The notes below the pieces were generated by a model. It saw only the letters and a program-made list of their open reading frames with translations, was not told the DNA's origin and made no database searches. Below are positions 5,670-14,700 of a DNA stretch of 64,000 nt, piece by piece. Position numbers and translations under genes: made by a program. How positions within the stretch are numbered: the first letter of the stretch is position 1; every line of letters begins with the position of its first letter. Origin of the DNA: Bacteroidia bacterium (GTDB taxonomy: Bacteria > Bacteroidota > Bacteroidia > Bacteroidales > Azobacteroidaceae); assembly GCA_026000155.1 (NCBI GenBank), contig BNYG01000002.1, positions 74,084-138,083 of the forward strand, read 5' to 3'.

Positions 5670-7085
5670 ATGAATAAAATTGTCGGCAGAAAAAAGGAAA
5701 TAGAACTGTTACAGCGCATTGTTGAATCGGGCGAACCGGAATTTGTTGCTGTTTACGGGCGGCGCAGGGTCGGTAAAACATTCTTAATCAAGGAGTTTTT
5801 TAATAACAATTTTACTTTTTATTTTTCAGGAAGTGAAAATGCAAGCATGAAGGCGCAATTGGAAAATTTCCAAATCGCTTTTCAAAATTATTTTAATACG
5901 ACAATACCCACACCGAGAAGTTGGACCATTGCATTTGAATGGTTACGAAAAGGTATTAGTAACTCAAAAAAACGGGGAAGAAAAGTGATTTTCATTGATG
6001 AAATGCCTTGGATGGCAACAATGGGTTCAAATTTTATTCAAGCCTTTGAGTATTGGTGGAACACTTATGCTTCGTCAAATCCGGATATTTTGCTGATTAT
6101 TTGCGGCTCTTCAACTTCTTGGATGCTTACTAAAATTATTAAAAATCGGGGCGGTTTGCATAACCGGGTTACTCGTCAGATTCCGCTTCAACCCTTTACA
6201 CTAAAAGAATGTGAGGAATTTGCTACAAAACAAAAAGCGCTGATAGATACGAATCAAATACTGGATTATTATATGATTTTAGGCGGAGTTCCCTATTATT
6301 GGAAACATCTGGATAAATCAAAAGGATTGCCGCAAAATATTGATAATCTTTTCTTTAACAATGATGCAGCCCTGAAAGAGGAATTTGCCGAAATGTTCAA
6401 TTCTCTATTTAAGCACTCCGAAAAATACATGACGCTTGTAATTACACTGGGCGAAAAGCGGATGGGACTTACAAGAGAAGAAATTGTGGATTTATCTAAT
6501 TTATCCGACGGCGGTTCCATTACAAAAATGCTGGAAGAATTGGAACAATGTGGTTTTATTCGTTCTTATTATGGTTTCGGGAAAAAACAACGCGACAAAA
6601 TTTTTCAGTTAATTGACTTATTTTCATTGTTTTATCTTAATTTCATTCACGGAAAAAGAAATAATGATGAGCAATATTGGACGAATAATTTCAGTACTTC
6701 AAAACACAATACATGGCGGGGTTATGCTTTTGAGCAAGTGTGTTTGTGGCATATACCGCAAATAAAACACAAACTGGGCATTTCCGGCGTATCAACCAAT
6801 TATTCTTCATGGAGAAGCATGGAAAATGCTGCACAAATAGACCTCGTAATTGACCGGAATGATCGTATAATAAATCTCTGCGAAATGAAGTATTCCAAAG
6901 ACGAATACACCATTACAAAGGAATACAACGACGTTCTTCGCAAAAGATACGCTCTGTTTACAGACGAGACAAAAACCCGTAAAACCGTTCATACAACAAT
7001 GATTACAACTTTGGGTGTGAAGCATAATATGTACCGTGGAAATATCCAAAGCGAAGTGATATTAGACGATTTGTTTGCGATTTGA
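5670..7085 (+). CDS. P-loop ATPase with C-terminal PD-(D/E)XK nuclease-like domain
   Basis: A 471-residue protein of the archaeal-type ATPase_2 family. The N-terminal half carries a Walker A motif (VYGRRRVGKTFLIKEF, about residues 28-43), Walker B (KVIFIDEMPWM, about 104-114) and the sensor strand LLIICGSSTSWM. A winged-helix region follows (LTREEIVDLSNLSDGGSITKML). The C-terminal part has QIDLVIDRNDRIINLCEMKY (about 390-410), a D...ExK arrangement typical of PD-(D/E)XK nucleases (DUF234-like). Length is normal for the family. Such genes are numerous in Bacteroidales genomes and their function is not established; a mobile or defence-related role is often proposed. Here the gene is a self-contained unit: palindromic repeats lie on both sides and a perfect hairpin abuts the start codon. 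Confidence 0.8.
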   Translation: MNKIVGRKKEIELLQRIVESGEPEFVAVYGRRRVGKTFLIKEFFNNNFTFYFSGSENASMKAQLENFQIAFQNYFNTTIPTPRSWTIAFEWLRKGISNSKKRGRKVIFIDEMPWMATMGSNFIQAFEYWWNTYASSNPDILLIICGSSTSWMLTKIIKNRGGLHNRVTRQIPLQPFTLKECEEFATKQKALIDTNQILDYYMILGGVPYYWKHLDKSKGLPQNIDNLFFNNDAALKEEFAEMFNSLFKHSEKYMTLVITLGEKRMGLTREEIVDLSNLSDGGSITKMLEELEQCGFIRSYYGFGKKQRDKIFQLIDLFSLFYLNFIHGKRNNDEQYWTNNFSTSKHNTWRGYAFEQVCLWHIPQIKHKLGISGVSTNYSSWRSMENAAQIDLVIDRNDRIINLCEMKYSKDEYTITKEYNDVLRKRYALFTDETKTRKTVHTTMITTLGVKHNMYRGNIQSEVILDDLFAI

Positions 7086-7125
7086 TTTGGCGGTAACGAT
7101 GTATTTTAGATGCCTTACCGCCAAT
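7086..7125. repeat. Palindromic repeat, right of the ATPase gene
   Basis: TTTGGCGGTAACG, about 17 bases including GTATTTTAGATGCC, then TTACCGCCAAT. It begins on the base after the ATPase stop codon and matches the repeat at 5612-5655. The remaining DNA to 7283 is AT-rich with nothing recognised. Confidence 0.6.
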
Positions 7126-7283
7126 CGTTTCCCATTGTTGGCATTTACAGCTTCTCTTTTCCATTGCTGTTATTATAAAGACAATACAAAGGTAAAAGTA
7201 TTATTTGTAAGCAATTCAAGTAACAAAAATAGATAATAAATTAAATAGATGCAAATAATATTTTTTGTCTTTAAAATAACGAA

Positions 7284-8021
7284 TTAATTGACTTTAGTGA
7301 TATCCCCTGAACCAGCCACCTGAGTATTCACCGATTCCGGATCCCCTTTATATTGTATATCCCCGGATCCCGAAACAGTAGCATTGAGCTTTTTATAAAC
7401 GGAGGCTCTTATATCGCCGGAACCGGCAACCTGACAATCCAATTGCTGTACTAAATAATCAAAAGCGCTGATAGCGCCGGAACCGGTAACTTTAAAATCG
7501 GCACGATTGGCAGCGCCTTTCATCTCCACATCCCCGGAGCCTGCTACGAGCACTCGGATTGTTTCACAATACAAGCTGTCGGTTTTGACATTTCCCGAGC
7601 CGGTAACGGAAATTTCCATATCCCCGGCATTCACCGCTTTTTCCAACAGCACATCGCCGGAACCTTTTACATTCACTTTGCTCAAATGCTTTGAATTGGT
7701 ATAAATGACCAACCGGGAAGGATGCAAGTTGGAATCATTCTTTTGCGTAATGACCAATTGCCTGCCTTGAACACCAATTTCCAAAGAAGGAAGAATATTG
7801 TCATCGACCGTCACTTGCAAGAAGGGTTCTTCTTGTGAAATCTGCCTGTAAATCACCGTAGCCGGAAGGTCCAACAAAATTTCGTCATAATCGCTGATAG
7901 CTATTTTTTCCGTAACAATCTGATAATTTCCTTTTACTTCTTTCCAATTATTAACTACACAAGAATGAAAAAAAGGAAAAATGATAAAACACAGGATGAA
8001 TAAAGAGGTAAATCGTTTCAT
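7284..8021 (-). CDS. Head GIN domain (DUF2807) lipoprotein
   Basis: A 245-residue exported protein. The start at 8021 is chosen because MKRFTSLFILCFIIFPFFHSC is a good lipoprotein signal (Cys21) and because this ATG overlaps the stop of the upstream gene (ATGA); a longer start at 8048 would add a stretch inside that gene. The mature protein shows the head-GIN pattern: an N-terminal beta segment (YDEILLDLPATVIYRQ) followed by seven G-S-G-x-V/I turns (GSGDV, GSGNV, GSGDV, GSGAI, GSGDI, GSGDI, GSGDI), which form a right-handed beta-helix-like prism. These proteins are common in Bacteroidetes, sit in the periplasm or outer membrane and have no proven function. Coupling with the MBL hydrolase gene is unusual. 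Confidence 0.8.
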   Translation of the reverse strand: MKRFTSLFILCFIIFPFFHSCVVNNWKEVKGNYQIVTEKIAISDYDEILLDLPATVIYRQISQEEPFLQVTVDDNILPSLEIGVQGRQLVITQKNDSNLHPSRLVIYTNSKHLSKVNVKGSGDVLLEKAVNAGDMEISVTGSGNVKTDSLYCETIRVLVAGSGDVEMKGAANRADFKVTGSGAISAFDYLVQQLDCQVAGSGDIRASVYKKLNATVSGSGDIQYKGDPESVNTQVAGSGDITKVN

Positions 8022-8812
8022 TTGGATGGATATTTCATGGATTGACAATAAGTATCGTGATAAAAAAACAGCCGGGCGCGATTTTCCCGCATTTTCTTTT
8101 TAAGTCTTATTTTTGCGGCTAAGGAATTGAGAGGATGGGTATCGTAGGCCGAAATCCAGTCGTCGGAAAGATGCGCCTTGGTGGGAATGACATCCCCGGC
8201 GAAAATACAGTTCCCTTCGTCCGAGTCAAACACAGTCACCAATTGCCCGGTCGTATGTCCTTTGTATAGAAACAGTTGAAAGCCTTCGGCCAATTCAAAA
8301 TAATTGAATTCCGCCAATTGAAGCAATCCGGCCTCAGCTACAGGCCACATATCGGCGGGACGGAAAGAATCTTTTTCCAAGCCATTCGGGTGCAAATAAT
8401 TATCCCATTGGCGTTGTCCGACCCAATGTTTGGCATTTGGAAAAGTGACTTTCAAATTTCCCGCTTTATCGAAATAGGTACAGCCTCCGCAATGGTCGAA
8501 ATGCAAATGGGAAAGAATAACGTCGGTTACCTGTTCCGGTTCAAATCCGCTTTCGCGCACCAAACCGGCAATATCACGGGTGTCATAAAAACGATAATAG
8601 GAAAGTTTCTCGAAACCTTTGGTTCCGACTCCGGTATCCAGCAAAATAATTTTTTCCTCATTCCATACCAAAAGACAATTCATGGCCAATATACAGCAAT
8701 TTTCTTCATCCGCCGGATATTTCCTGCTCCATGCCTTTTTGGGTATGGCGCCGAACATAGCGCCGCCATCTGCATGAAAAAAACCGGTTACTAAAACTTT
8801 ATATTGCCACAT
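8018..8812 (-). CDS. MBL-fold metallo-hydrolase
   Basis: A 264-residue metallo-beta-lactamase-fold enzyme of the COG0491 type. The metal motif is LSHLHFDHCGGC (HxHxDH, about residues 104-112), preceded by LLDTGVG and followed by the further ligand in LYKGHTTGQLV and the metal-bridging Asp in FAGDVIPT. There is no signal peptide, so it is cytoplasmic. The fold covers lactonases, glyoxalase-like and other hydrolases; the substrate cannot be told from sequence. The ATG at 8812 is preferred to 8839 because the longer form would begin inside the promoter. It is divergent from rfbD with overlapping promoter boxes, and overlaps the DUF2807 gene by four bases. Confidence 0.75.
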   Translation of the reverse strand: MWQYKVLVTGFFHADGGAMFGAIPKKAWSRKYPADEENCCILAMNCLLVWNEEKIILLDTGVGTKGFEKLSYYRFYDTRDIAGLVRESGFEPEQVTDVILSHLHFDHCGGCTYFDKAGNLKVTFPNAKHWVGQRQWDNYLHPNGLEKDSFRPADMWPVAEAGLLQLAEFNYFELAEGFQLFLYKGHTTGQLVTVFDSDEGNCIFAGDVIPTKAHLSDDWISAYDTHPLNSLAAKIRLKKKMRENRARLFFYHDTYCQSMKYPSK

Positions 8813-8818
8813 ATTTCG

Positions 8819-8826
8819 TACTTTTG
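8819..8826 (+). promoter_or_regulatory. -7 box for rfbD
   Basis: TACTTTTG fits TAnnTTTG and lies 17 bp before the rfbD start at 8844. It almost touches the divergent box at 8829-8836, so RNA polymerase cannot occupy both at once. Confidence 0.55.
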
Positions 8827-8828
8827 CA

Positions 8829-8836
8829 CAAAAATA
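8829..8836 (-). promoter_or_regulatory. -7 box for the MBL hydrolase gene
   Basis: Minus-strand TATTTTTG, 16 bp upstream of the start at 8812, implying a very short leader. Confidence 0.55.
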
Positions 8837-8843
8837 CAAAATT

Positions 8844-9710
8844 ATGCCGATAAATATTCTAATTACAGGAGCAAAAGGACAATTAGGGAGCGAATTACAA
8901 GAAATTCAGGCAAAATATCCCGAATTTAACTTTATTCCTACTGATGTGGACGAATTGGATTTGACAAAAAAAGAAGCTGTTGCAACATTTATAGACACTC
9001 ATAAAATTAACTATATCATCAATTGCGCCGCCTATACCGCTGTGGACAAAGCTGAAGACGATGTGGAATTGTGTTACAAAATCAACCGCGATGCCGTGAA
9101 CAACCTGGCGGAAGCTGCCAACGGAAAAGCGAAAATCATCCATATTTCCACCGATTATGTTTTTGACGGAAAAACGACTGCGCCTTACAAAACAACAGAT
9201 GCAACTCATCCGCAATCGGTTTATGGGAAAAGTAAACTCGCCGGGGAAGACGTTTTATTGGCAGCTTGTCCCGAAAGCATCATCATCCGCACCGCTTGGT
9301 TATATTCCATTTATGGCAACAATTTTGTAAAAACCATGCTTCGTCTGGGCAAAGAGCGCACGAAATTGAATGTGGTGTACGACCAAAAAGGAACGCCCAC
9401 GTATGCTGCCGATTTAGCGCAAGCCATTCTCTCCGTGATTGTTCATTCGGAAAAAACACAGATTTTTCCTGCCGGAATTTACCATTACAGCAACGAAGGA
9501 GTAACGACCTGGTTCGATTTTACGGAAAAAATCTTTCAATTAGCCGGCATAACTACTTGTACGGTACATCCGGTTACTACCGGGCAGTATCCGACGAAAG
9601 CCGCCCGCCCGCAGTACAGCGTTTTGGATAAAACGAAAATCAAGAAAACATTTGAGATTATTGTCCCGGAATGGGAACACAGTTTAGAAAAGTGTATTGC
9701 TCGTTTGTAA
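8844..9710 (+). CDS. rfbD: dTDP-4-dehydrorhamnose reductase
   Basis: A 288-residue short-chain dehydrogenase of the extended type that reduces dTDP-4-dehydro-L-rhamnose to dTDP-L-rhamnose, the last step of the rhamnose donor pathway for surface polysaccharide. The N-terminus has the nucleotide-binding glycine motif ITGAKGQLGSEL, followed by NCAAYTAVDKAE, the DYVFDG strand, the catalytic YGKSKLAGE (YxxxK) near residue 128-136 and RTAWLYS. The end RPQYSVLDKTKI is also typical. In most genomes rfbD lies with rfbA, B and C; here it is alone, so the other enzymes must be encoded elsewhere. It has its own promoter box 17 bp upstream. Confidence 0.93.
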   Translation: MPINILITGAKGQLGSELQEIQAKYPEFNFIPTDVDELDLTKKEAVATFIDTHKINYIINCAAYTAVDKAEDDVELCYKINRDAVNNLAEAANGKAKIIHISTDYVFDGKTTAPYKTTDATHPQSVYGKSKLAGEDVLLAACPESIIIRTAWLYSIYGNNFVKTMLRLGKERTKLNVVYDQKGTPTYAADLAQAILSVIVHSEKTQIFPAGIYHYSNEGVTTWFDFTEKIFQLAGITTCTVHPVTTGQYPTKAARPQYSVLDKTKIKKTFEIIVPEWEHSLEKCIARL

Positions 9711-9750
9711 TCCGGTATTTGAATTCTTTACACGATATTAAATTAGGAAA

Positions 9751-9886
9751 TTACTCCGGCTTTACAGCTACAATTTTATTGTCGCGAAGAATAATTAACT
9801 CGCTATTCTTTGCCTTTTTATCGACAAGAAGTTTTTCGTAAGCGATTTCAAGTCCCTTTAGGATTTTATCAATGCGTTTCAATATA
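9751..9886 (-). pseudogene. 5'-truncated copy of the 50-residue zeta-partner gene
   Basis: The minus strand encodes LKRIDKILKGLEIAYEKLL, then VDKKAKNSELIILRDNKIVA and VKPE before a TAA. This matches, residue for residue with few changes, positions 9-50 of the small protein at 33638-33790. The first eight residues and the start codon are missing, replaced by unrelated sequence next to the 3' end of the ATPase gene at 9905. It is therefore a dead or fragmentary copy. It shows that this small family has been mobile in the genome. Confidence 0.6.
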
Positions 9887-9904
9887 TTAAGAAACGGATG
9901 ATAA

Positions 9905-11494
9905 CTACGCGGTTTTCCACTCCTTGATATTGCGGGTAGCCGTGTCGAACACCACACCGATTTTCACAATCTTGCGTTTTTCGTTGGGGTCGGTTTCAAA
10001 AGGTTTTGCATAGCCCTTTGCTTCGATTTGGGCAAGCGCTTCATCGACTGTACCGGCGGAGGTTACCTTAAATTCAAACAGGTAGACCGTATCATCGGTT
10101 TTGATGATAGCGTCCGCCCGGCCGATGTTTCCGCGCACTTCTGCAAACGTAAACTCACCGAGGAGCGTCATCAGAACATAGAAAACATATTGGTACTCTT
10201 TCTCATTGCTTGTGTCGTTATGCAAATCATAAGGCAAAGCAGCAAAGAAAGAGGTCAGGCGGTTGAAAAAAGATTCCAGGTCGCCTTTGTAGAGATCGTC
10301 ACTGAATCGGGTGTACTCATAGCTTGATTTATTTTGAACCGGTCGAGCGTATGAAGTAAGTAAAGACTCGGAAAAACCGCGCTGCACTTCCCCGTTTGGA
10401 AAACCTAATACATAAGAATTGGATGTTTCACGATAGCCTTTGATCGTGAGATATCCGGTTTGAAAAAGCATAGGCGTTGCATTACCGCTTTCCCTGCGAT
10501 AATCATTGATGGCGGCGGCTGAAATAGCGATTCCTTTTTCAAAGTCCAGAATATCGAATTTATTTTGCACCAATTCGTTTACTAAAAATGTCGGGGTGCC
10601 GGTTTCGTACCAATAATCGCCAAATTTGCTCTTTGCCAAAACATTAATCGTACTAAAAGGATTATAAACACTCTGTGCGCCCGCTGAAAAGTGGTAGCCA
10701 TTATATTCTTCTTTCATCTTTTCGAGTGCTTCTCCGTAGGAACGCCCCGTTTCCTCTGCTAAAGTTTCTATTTCCGGCACAAAATTAGCCTCTAACTCCA
10801 TCTGTGTAATACCGCAAATAGTGGCATATTTTTTATTCAAAGAAATGTCATTTAACTGATTGAGGTCTGAAAATATACTGACTTTCGAGAATTTGGTCAC
10901 GCCGGTCAGCAGGGCAAAGCGGATATATCTGTCGGCTCCTTTTAGTACCGAGAAAAAACCTTTTAACAGATCTCGCACCTGCTTGTTGAGTTCCGGATTG
11001 TCCATCGTTTGTGTCAGCGCCCGGTCATATTCATCAATCAGGATGACTACATTTTTACCGGTTTGCACAGCTGCCCGCTCGATGAGACCTGAAAATCGTT
11101 GTCCCAAAGACTCCTCTGTTGCGACTTTTCCCCATACATTCTCAAGTTTAGAGAGCCGGTCATTAAGAAAAGACTCTACCTGTGAAACATCGTTTGTGTA
11201 GGTGTCATTAACAAAATCAAAAATAAACACCGGATATTTCACCCACTCCGCTTCCAATTTCTCCATTGCCAAACCGTTAAACAGCTCTTTATCCCCACGG
11301 AAATAGGCCGCGAGTGTAGATACAAGCAAACTCTTGCCAAACCTGCGCGGGCGAGAGAGGAAATTGTGGGTAGCATCATTCGCCAATTCGTAAACCAACG
11401 CTGTTTTATCCACATAGACCCACTTCTCTAAAACCATCTTATCAAAAGTCTGTATGCCAATCGGCATCTTACGGCGGATATTCTTGTTGTTCAT
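9905..11494 (-). CDS. AAA-ATPase-like protein with PD-(D/E)XK_9 C-terminus
   Basis: A 529-residue member of the AAA-ATPase_like / PDDEXK_9 family, extremely expanded in Bacteroidales. The N-terminus MPIGIQTFDKM with YVDKTALVYEL is diagnostic; the P-loop reads SRPRRFGKSLLVS, the usual variant of this family, and the Walker B strand is VVILIDEYDRAL. The C-terminal domain has the nuclease-like core GRADAIIKTDDTVYLFEFKV (D...ExK) near residue 470. Function is not established. The start at 11494 is chosen because a consensus -7 box covers 11519-11526, so the alternative start at 11521 would be inside the promoter. Just downstream is the truncated copy of the zeta-partner gene. Confidence 0.85.
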   Translation of the reverse strand: MNNKNIRRKMPIGIQTFDKMVLEKWVYVDKTALVYELANDATHNFLSRPRRFGKSLLVSTLAAYFRGDKELFNGLAMEKLEAEWVKYPVFIFDFVNDTYTNDVSQVESFLNDRLSKLENVWGKVATEESLGQRFSGLIERAAVQTGKNVVILIDEYDRALTQTMDNPELNKQVRDLLKGFFSVLKGADRYIRFALLTGVTKFSKVSIFSDLNQLNDISLNKKYATICGITQMELEANFVPEIETLAEETGRSYGEALEKMKEEYNGYHFSAGAQSVYNPFSTINVLAKSKFGDYWYETGTPTFLVNELVQNKFDILDFEKGIAISAAAINDYRRESGNATPMLFQTGYLTIKGYRETSNSYVLGFPNGEVQRGFSESLLTSYARPVQNKSSYEYTRFSDDLYKGDLESFFNRLTSFFAALPYDLHNDTSNEKEYQYVFYVLMTLLGEFTFAEVRGNIGRADAIIKTDDTVYLFEFKVTSAGTVDEALAQIEAKGYAKPFETDPNEKRKIVKIGVVFDTATRNIKEWKTA

Positions 11495-11518
11495 TTTTCT
11501 TGAAATATTGATTACAAG

Positions 11519-11526
11519 CAAAGATA
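11519..11526 (-). promoter_or_regulatory. -7 box for the AAA-ATPase-like gene
   Basis: Minus-strand TATCTTTG, exact TAnnTTTG, 24 bp before the start at 11494. Confidence 0.55.
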
Positions 11527-11620
11527 CGTGAAAAATCTCTAATACACAAGTGGATGCAATTCATAGCTTGTTATATAACTGTTTTTTTTTAACAAAATAC
11601 ACATTTTCAGTAAACAATTT

Positions 11621-11628
11621 TAGATTTG
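11621..11628 (+). promoter_or_regulatory. -7 box for the surface-protein operon
   Basis: TAGATTTG, exact TAnnTTTG. It predicts a transcript start near 11635 and a leader of about 80 nt for the 19-kb operon. Confidence 0.55.
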
Positions 11629-11645
11629 TATTGTTATCTCAAAAA

Positions 11646-11667
11646 GACTCTATCTACGGATAGAGTC
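11646..11667 (+). promoter_or_regulatory. Leader hairpin with a UACG tetraloop
   Basis: GACTCTATC, TACG, GATAGAGTC: a perfect 9-bp stem closed by a C(UACG)G loop, a very stable type. It lies at the 5' end of the giant operon's leader and has no T-run, so it is more likely an mRNA stabiliser or regulatory element than a terminator. Confidence 0.55.
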
Positions 11668-11714
11668 CTTCTGTGTGCACGACAAATTTTGATAAACATT
11701 AAAACTAAATTTAT

Positions 11715-14700
11715 ATGAGAGTATCAATTAAATTTCTACTTTCCTCCATACTGTTTTTAAGCAGTTGGTTTTGTGCGCCCAACCTTTGGGCTGATGATTT
11801 TTATTGGCTAAAAAGACCACTGAACGGCAATTTCAACGATCCTGCCAACTGGTCTTCTACAGCTGCCGGTGCAGAAAATAATGATAATGACGTAGATCGT
11901 TACCCCAGTACCGCCACCGATAATGTGTTTTTTATTACAGAGTCAAATACAGTTAATCTGAACGCAACAACAGGAACGGTTACGATTCATGACATTACCT
12001 GTACAGCACCGGTGGGGACTGTCTATAATTTATCATCGAATATTACATACAATATCAATGGAAGTATTCAATCCAATGGAAATCTGACTATCACCAATGG
12101 TACCATTAATATGATTGGAGCTGAAGATGTTACCGTTGATTTGGGGACAAGTAATCCGATTGCTTTTGGAAATACTTTTACCGTTAATAAAGCTAATACA
12201 CCCACACAAGCCAAGGTAACCTTAATAAATAATGATTTCAAACGAACGGGTAGCCTTTCGCTGCAAAATGGTAGCTTTAATAATAGCTACAACAAAGATA
12301 TTACGGCTACTTCCACTACTTTTCAAAGACCGGACGGAACCTACGACCATATCACCATTAATTTGGGTGCTTCTACCTTGACTCTAACATCAGGGAAACT
12401 TACCCTTTACGGGCAGCAGCTACATCCAACGTGTGACGTGAATCTCAATGATGCACTTGACCTTGTCAGTCCTAACTATTACGGTACGGATACCATTCAA
12501 TTCAAATCCCTTACATTGGGAAGTGCCGTGCGCACAATGAATATTCAATCCAGTACAGTAACCCTTACTTTAGAAAATTTGACTGTCAATACCCCGTCGC
12601 TTACCATTATCAGCCCAAGCGGAGGTTATTTCAAAACAGTTAACATTTCCGATACATTGACATTCAATCAGCCGACTGATATGATAGTCAATTCCATGGG
12701 TGGAGGGTCTTATGGATTGGCTTATTATTATTCCGAATATGGTAATAACACTTCAATATGGAATATTTACAATTTTGTATTTCCAAGCACTACCGATTGC
12801 ACACAGCGCAGTTCCATTATCGGTTTTACCCCGGTTACGCTGAATATAACGGGAACTGCTCTCACAACACAAAATATTATCTACAAAAATATTACGGCAA
12901 CCGGTATGGGGATAACCGCTTCCTCAACAGAAGATGGCGGCTTAAACAGCGGTATCACTTTTACGGGGCCGGCTATATCTAAAGATTACTATTGGATTGG
13001 CGGTAATGGTTATTGGGACGATCCGGACCATTGGTCCAACACTTCGAATGGAGCACCCGGAAATTGTGTCCCTACGGCCATTGACAATGTTTATTTTAAT
13101 ACAAACTCATTTAGCGCTACCGGTCAAGCAGCCACCTTGAGCAGGCCTGCATTTTGTAAAAACATCAATTGGGTGGATGCCGGTAAAGAAGGAAGTTTGA
13201 ATGTTTCGGATTATAATACTTATCAGCCTTCCGGTAATTCGCTTACCATTCATGGTAATGCGGATTTCTCGGGTGCAAAAGTAGTGCAACCCGGTTTATA
13301 TTTTTTGGGCGCCGGCGATCAAACGCTTAATTCAGGCACGGATCCTGTATATATCTCGCCTTATATCTATTTTCAGGCGGGCGCAGGTACTTATACCCTG
13401 ACAAGTGATTTGATTATGTCAGACGCCTGGCCTGCTCGTTATCACAAAAACCCAATCGTTCATACTTCCGGAACACTTAACTCGGGTGGTTATACGCTGG
13501 ATATCGGCAGTTTTTTCTCCAAACTCCAACTACCTGCCGGGAGTTCGCGTTCAATAGATTTTTCAAATTCAAAGATATATGTTGATATTTATGGAGAAAG
13601 TTCGAGTCTTCCCAGTATAGATTTGTTGAATGACGGTGCTGGAGCCTATCAATTTACCGGCTCTCAATTATTTATGAACAACACACAACCTACATGGGGT
13701 AACGGAGACACCCGGAACGTATTCAGGGCATCCGGACTGTTTGATTTTAATGATATTACGTTTGCCGACGGCAGACAAGGACGGGTCGTTTTCGATAATG
13801 CCAATACTCAAGTACGTAAATTAACGTTCAATGGCCCTGTAGAAGCCAACGAATATGGCTCTTGTATTGTTGACAGTCTGATTCTTACCCCGTATAAAGA
13901 GTATGATTTTTATACGAGTACAATTACAATTAACGATGGATTGGATGCCCGTACCAGCGGTTGTCAAACCATTACGATTGGTAATCCAAACAGTTATGTC
14001 TCTACTTTTGTAAACAATACATCCGAAGAGATGATCATTAATGGAGCTATTATCAAGAATACCAACTATAATGCGGGTACAAGTGGCTATTCTATGTTGC
14101 AAGTACCTAACGGTGTGAACCAAGGCAACAATACAAATGTCAATGTGACTCCTGCTACTCCCCGTGATTTTTATTGGGTAGGAGGCACGGGCAACTGGTC
14201 TGATGCCAACCATTGGAGTTTTACACCCGGAGGCCCAGGTAACGGGATGTGTTTGCCGGCATTGAATGATGATGTCTATTTTGACCAAAATTCTTTCTCC
14301 GCAAACAATCAGGTGGTGACCGTGGATCAAAGCATTGTTACTATCCACAGCATGATATGGCAACCGGGCGCCGGTACAAAAACACCAACATTGACCATGG
14401 GCTCTGCCGAGCTCCATTTATACGGCTCGCTTGAATTGGCATCCGGTATGCTGGTAGATTACGGAAGTATTACCTTTAAAGGAACCGGTACTGACGAGGA
14501 TTCACAAACAATCCGTACCAATAACGTATCCATGTCCGACATTACATTAGGTTTTGATTCTAACGGTCGGTTTGATTTATATGGTAATCTTATTGTATCT
14601 AATATTTATCATCGCAACGGCGGGTTCGTTACACATAACTATAATGTGACCGCACCTAATACGTTCTGGCTCAGTACAACGAGTGGCCTGCCACTTGATT

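Noticed and set aside
5420..5719. A 99-residue minus-strand protein across the left palindrome.
   Set aside because: It spans the repeat and the ATPase start, has no signal or promoter, and its similarity to the antisense of 7086-7125 comes only from the shared palindrome.
5612..7125. The flanking palindromes as integron attC sites.
   Set aside because: The ends do not fit RYYYAAC and GTTRRRY core sites and no integrase gene is present.
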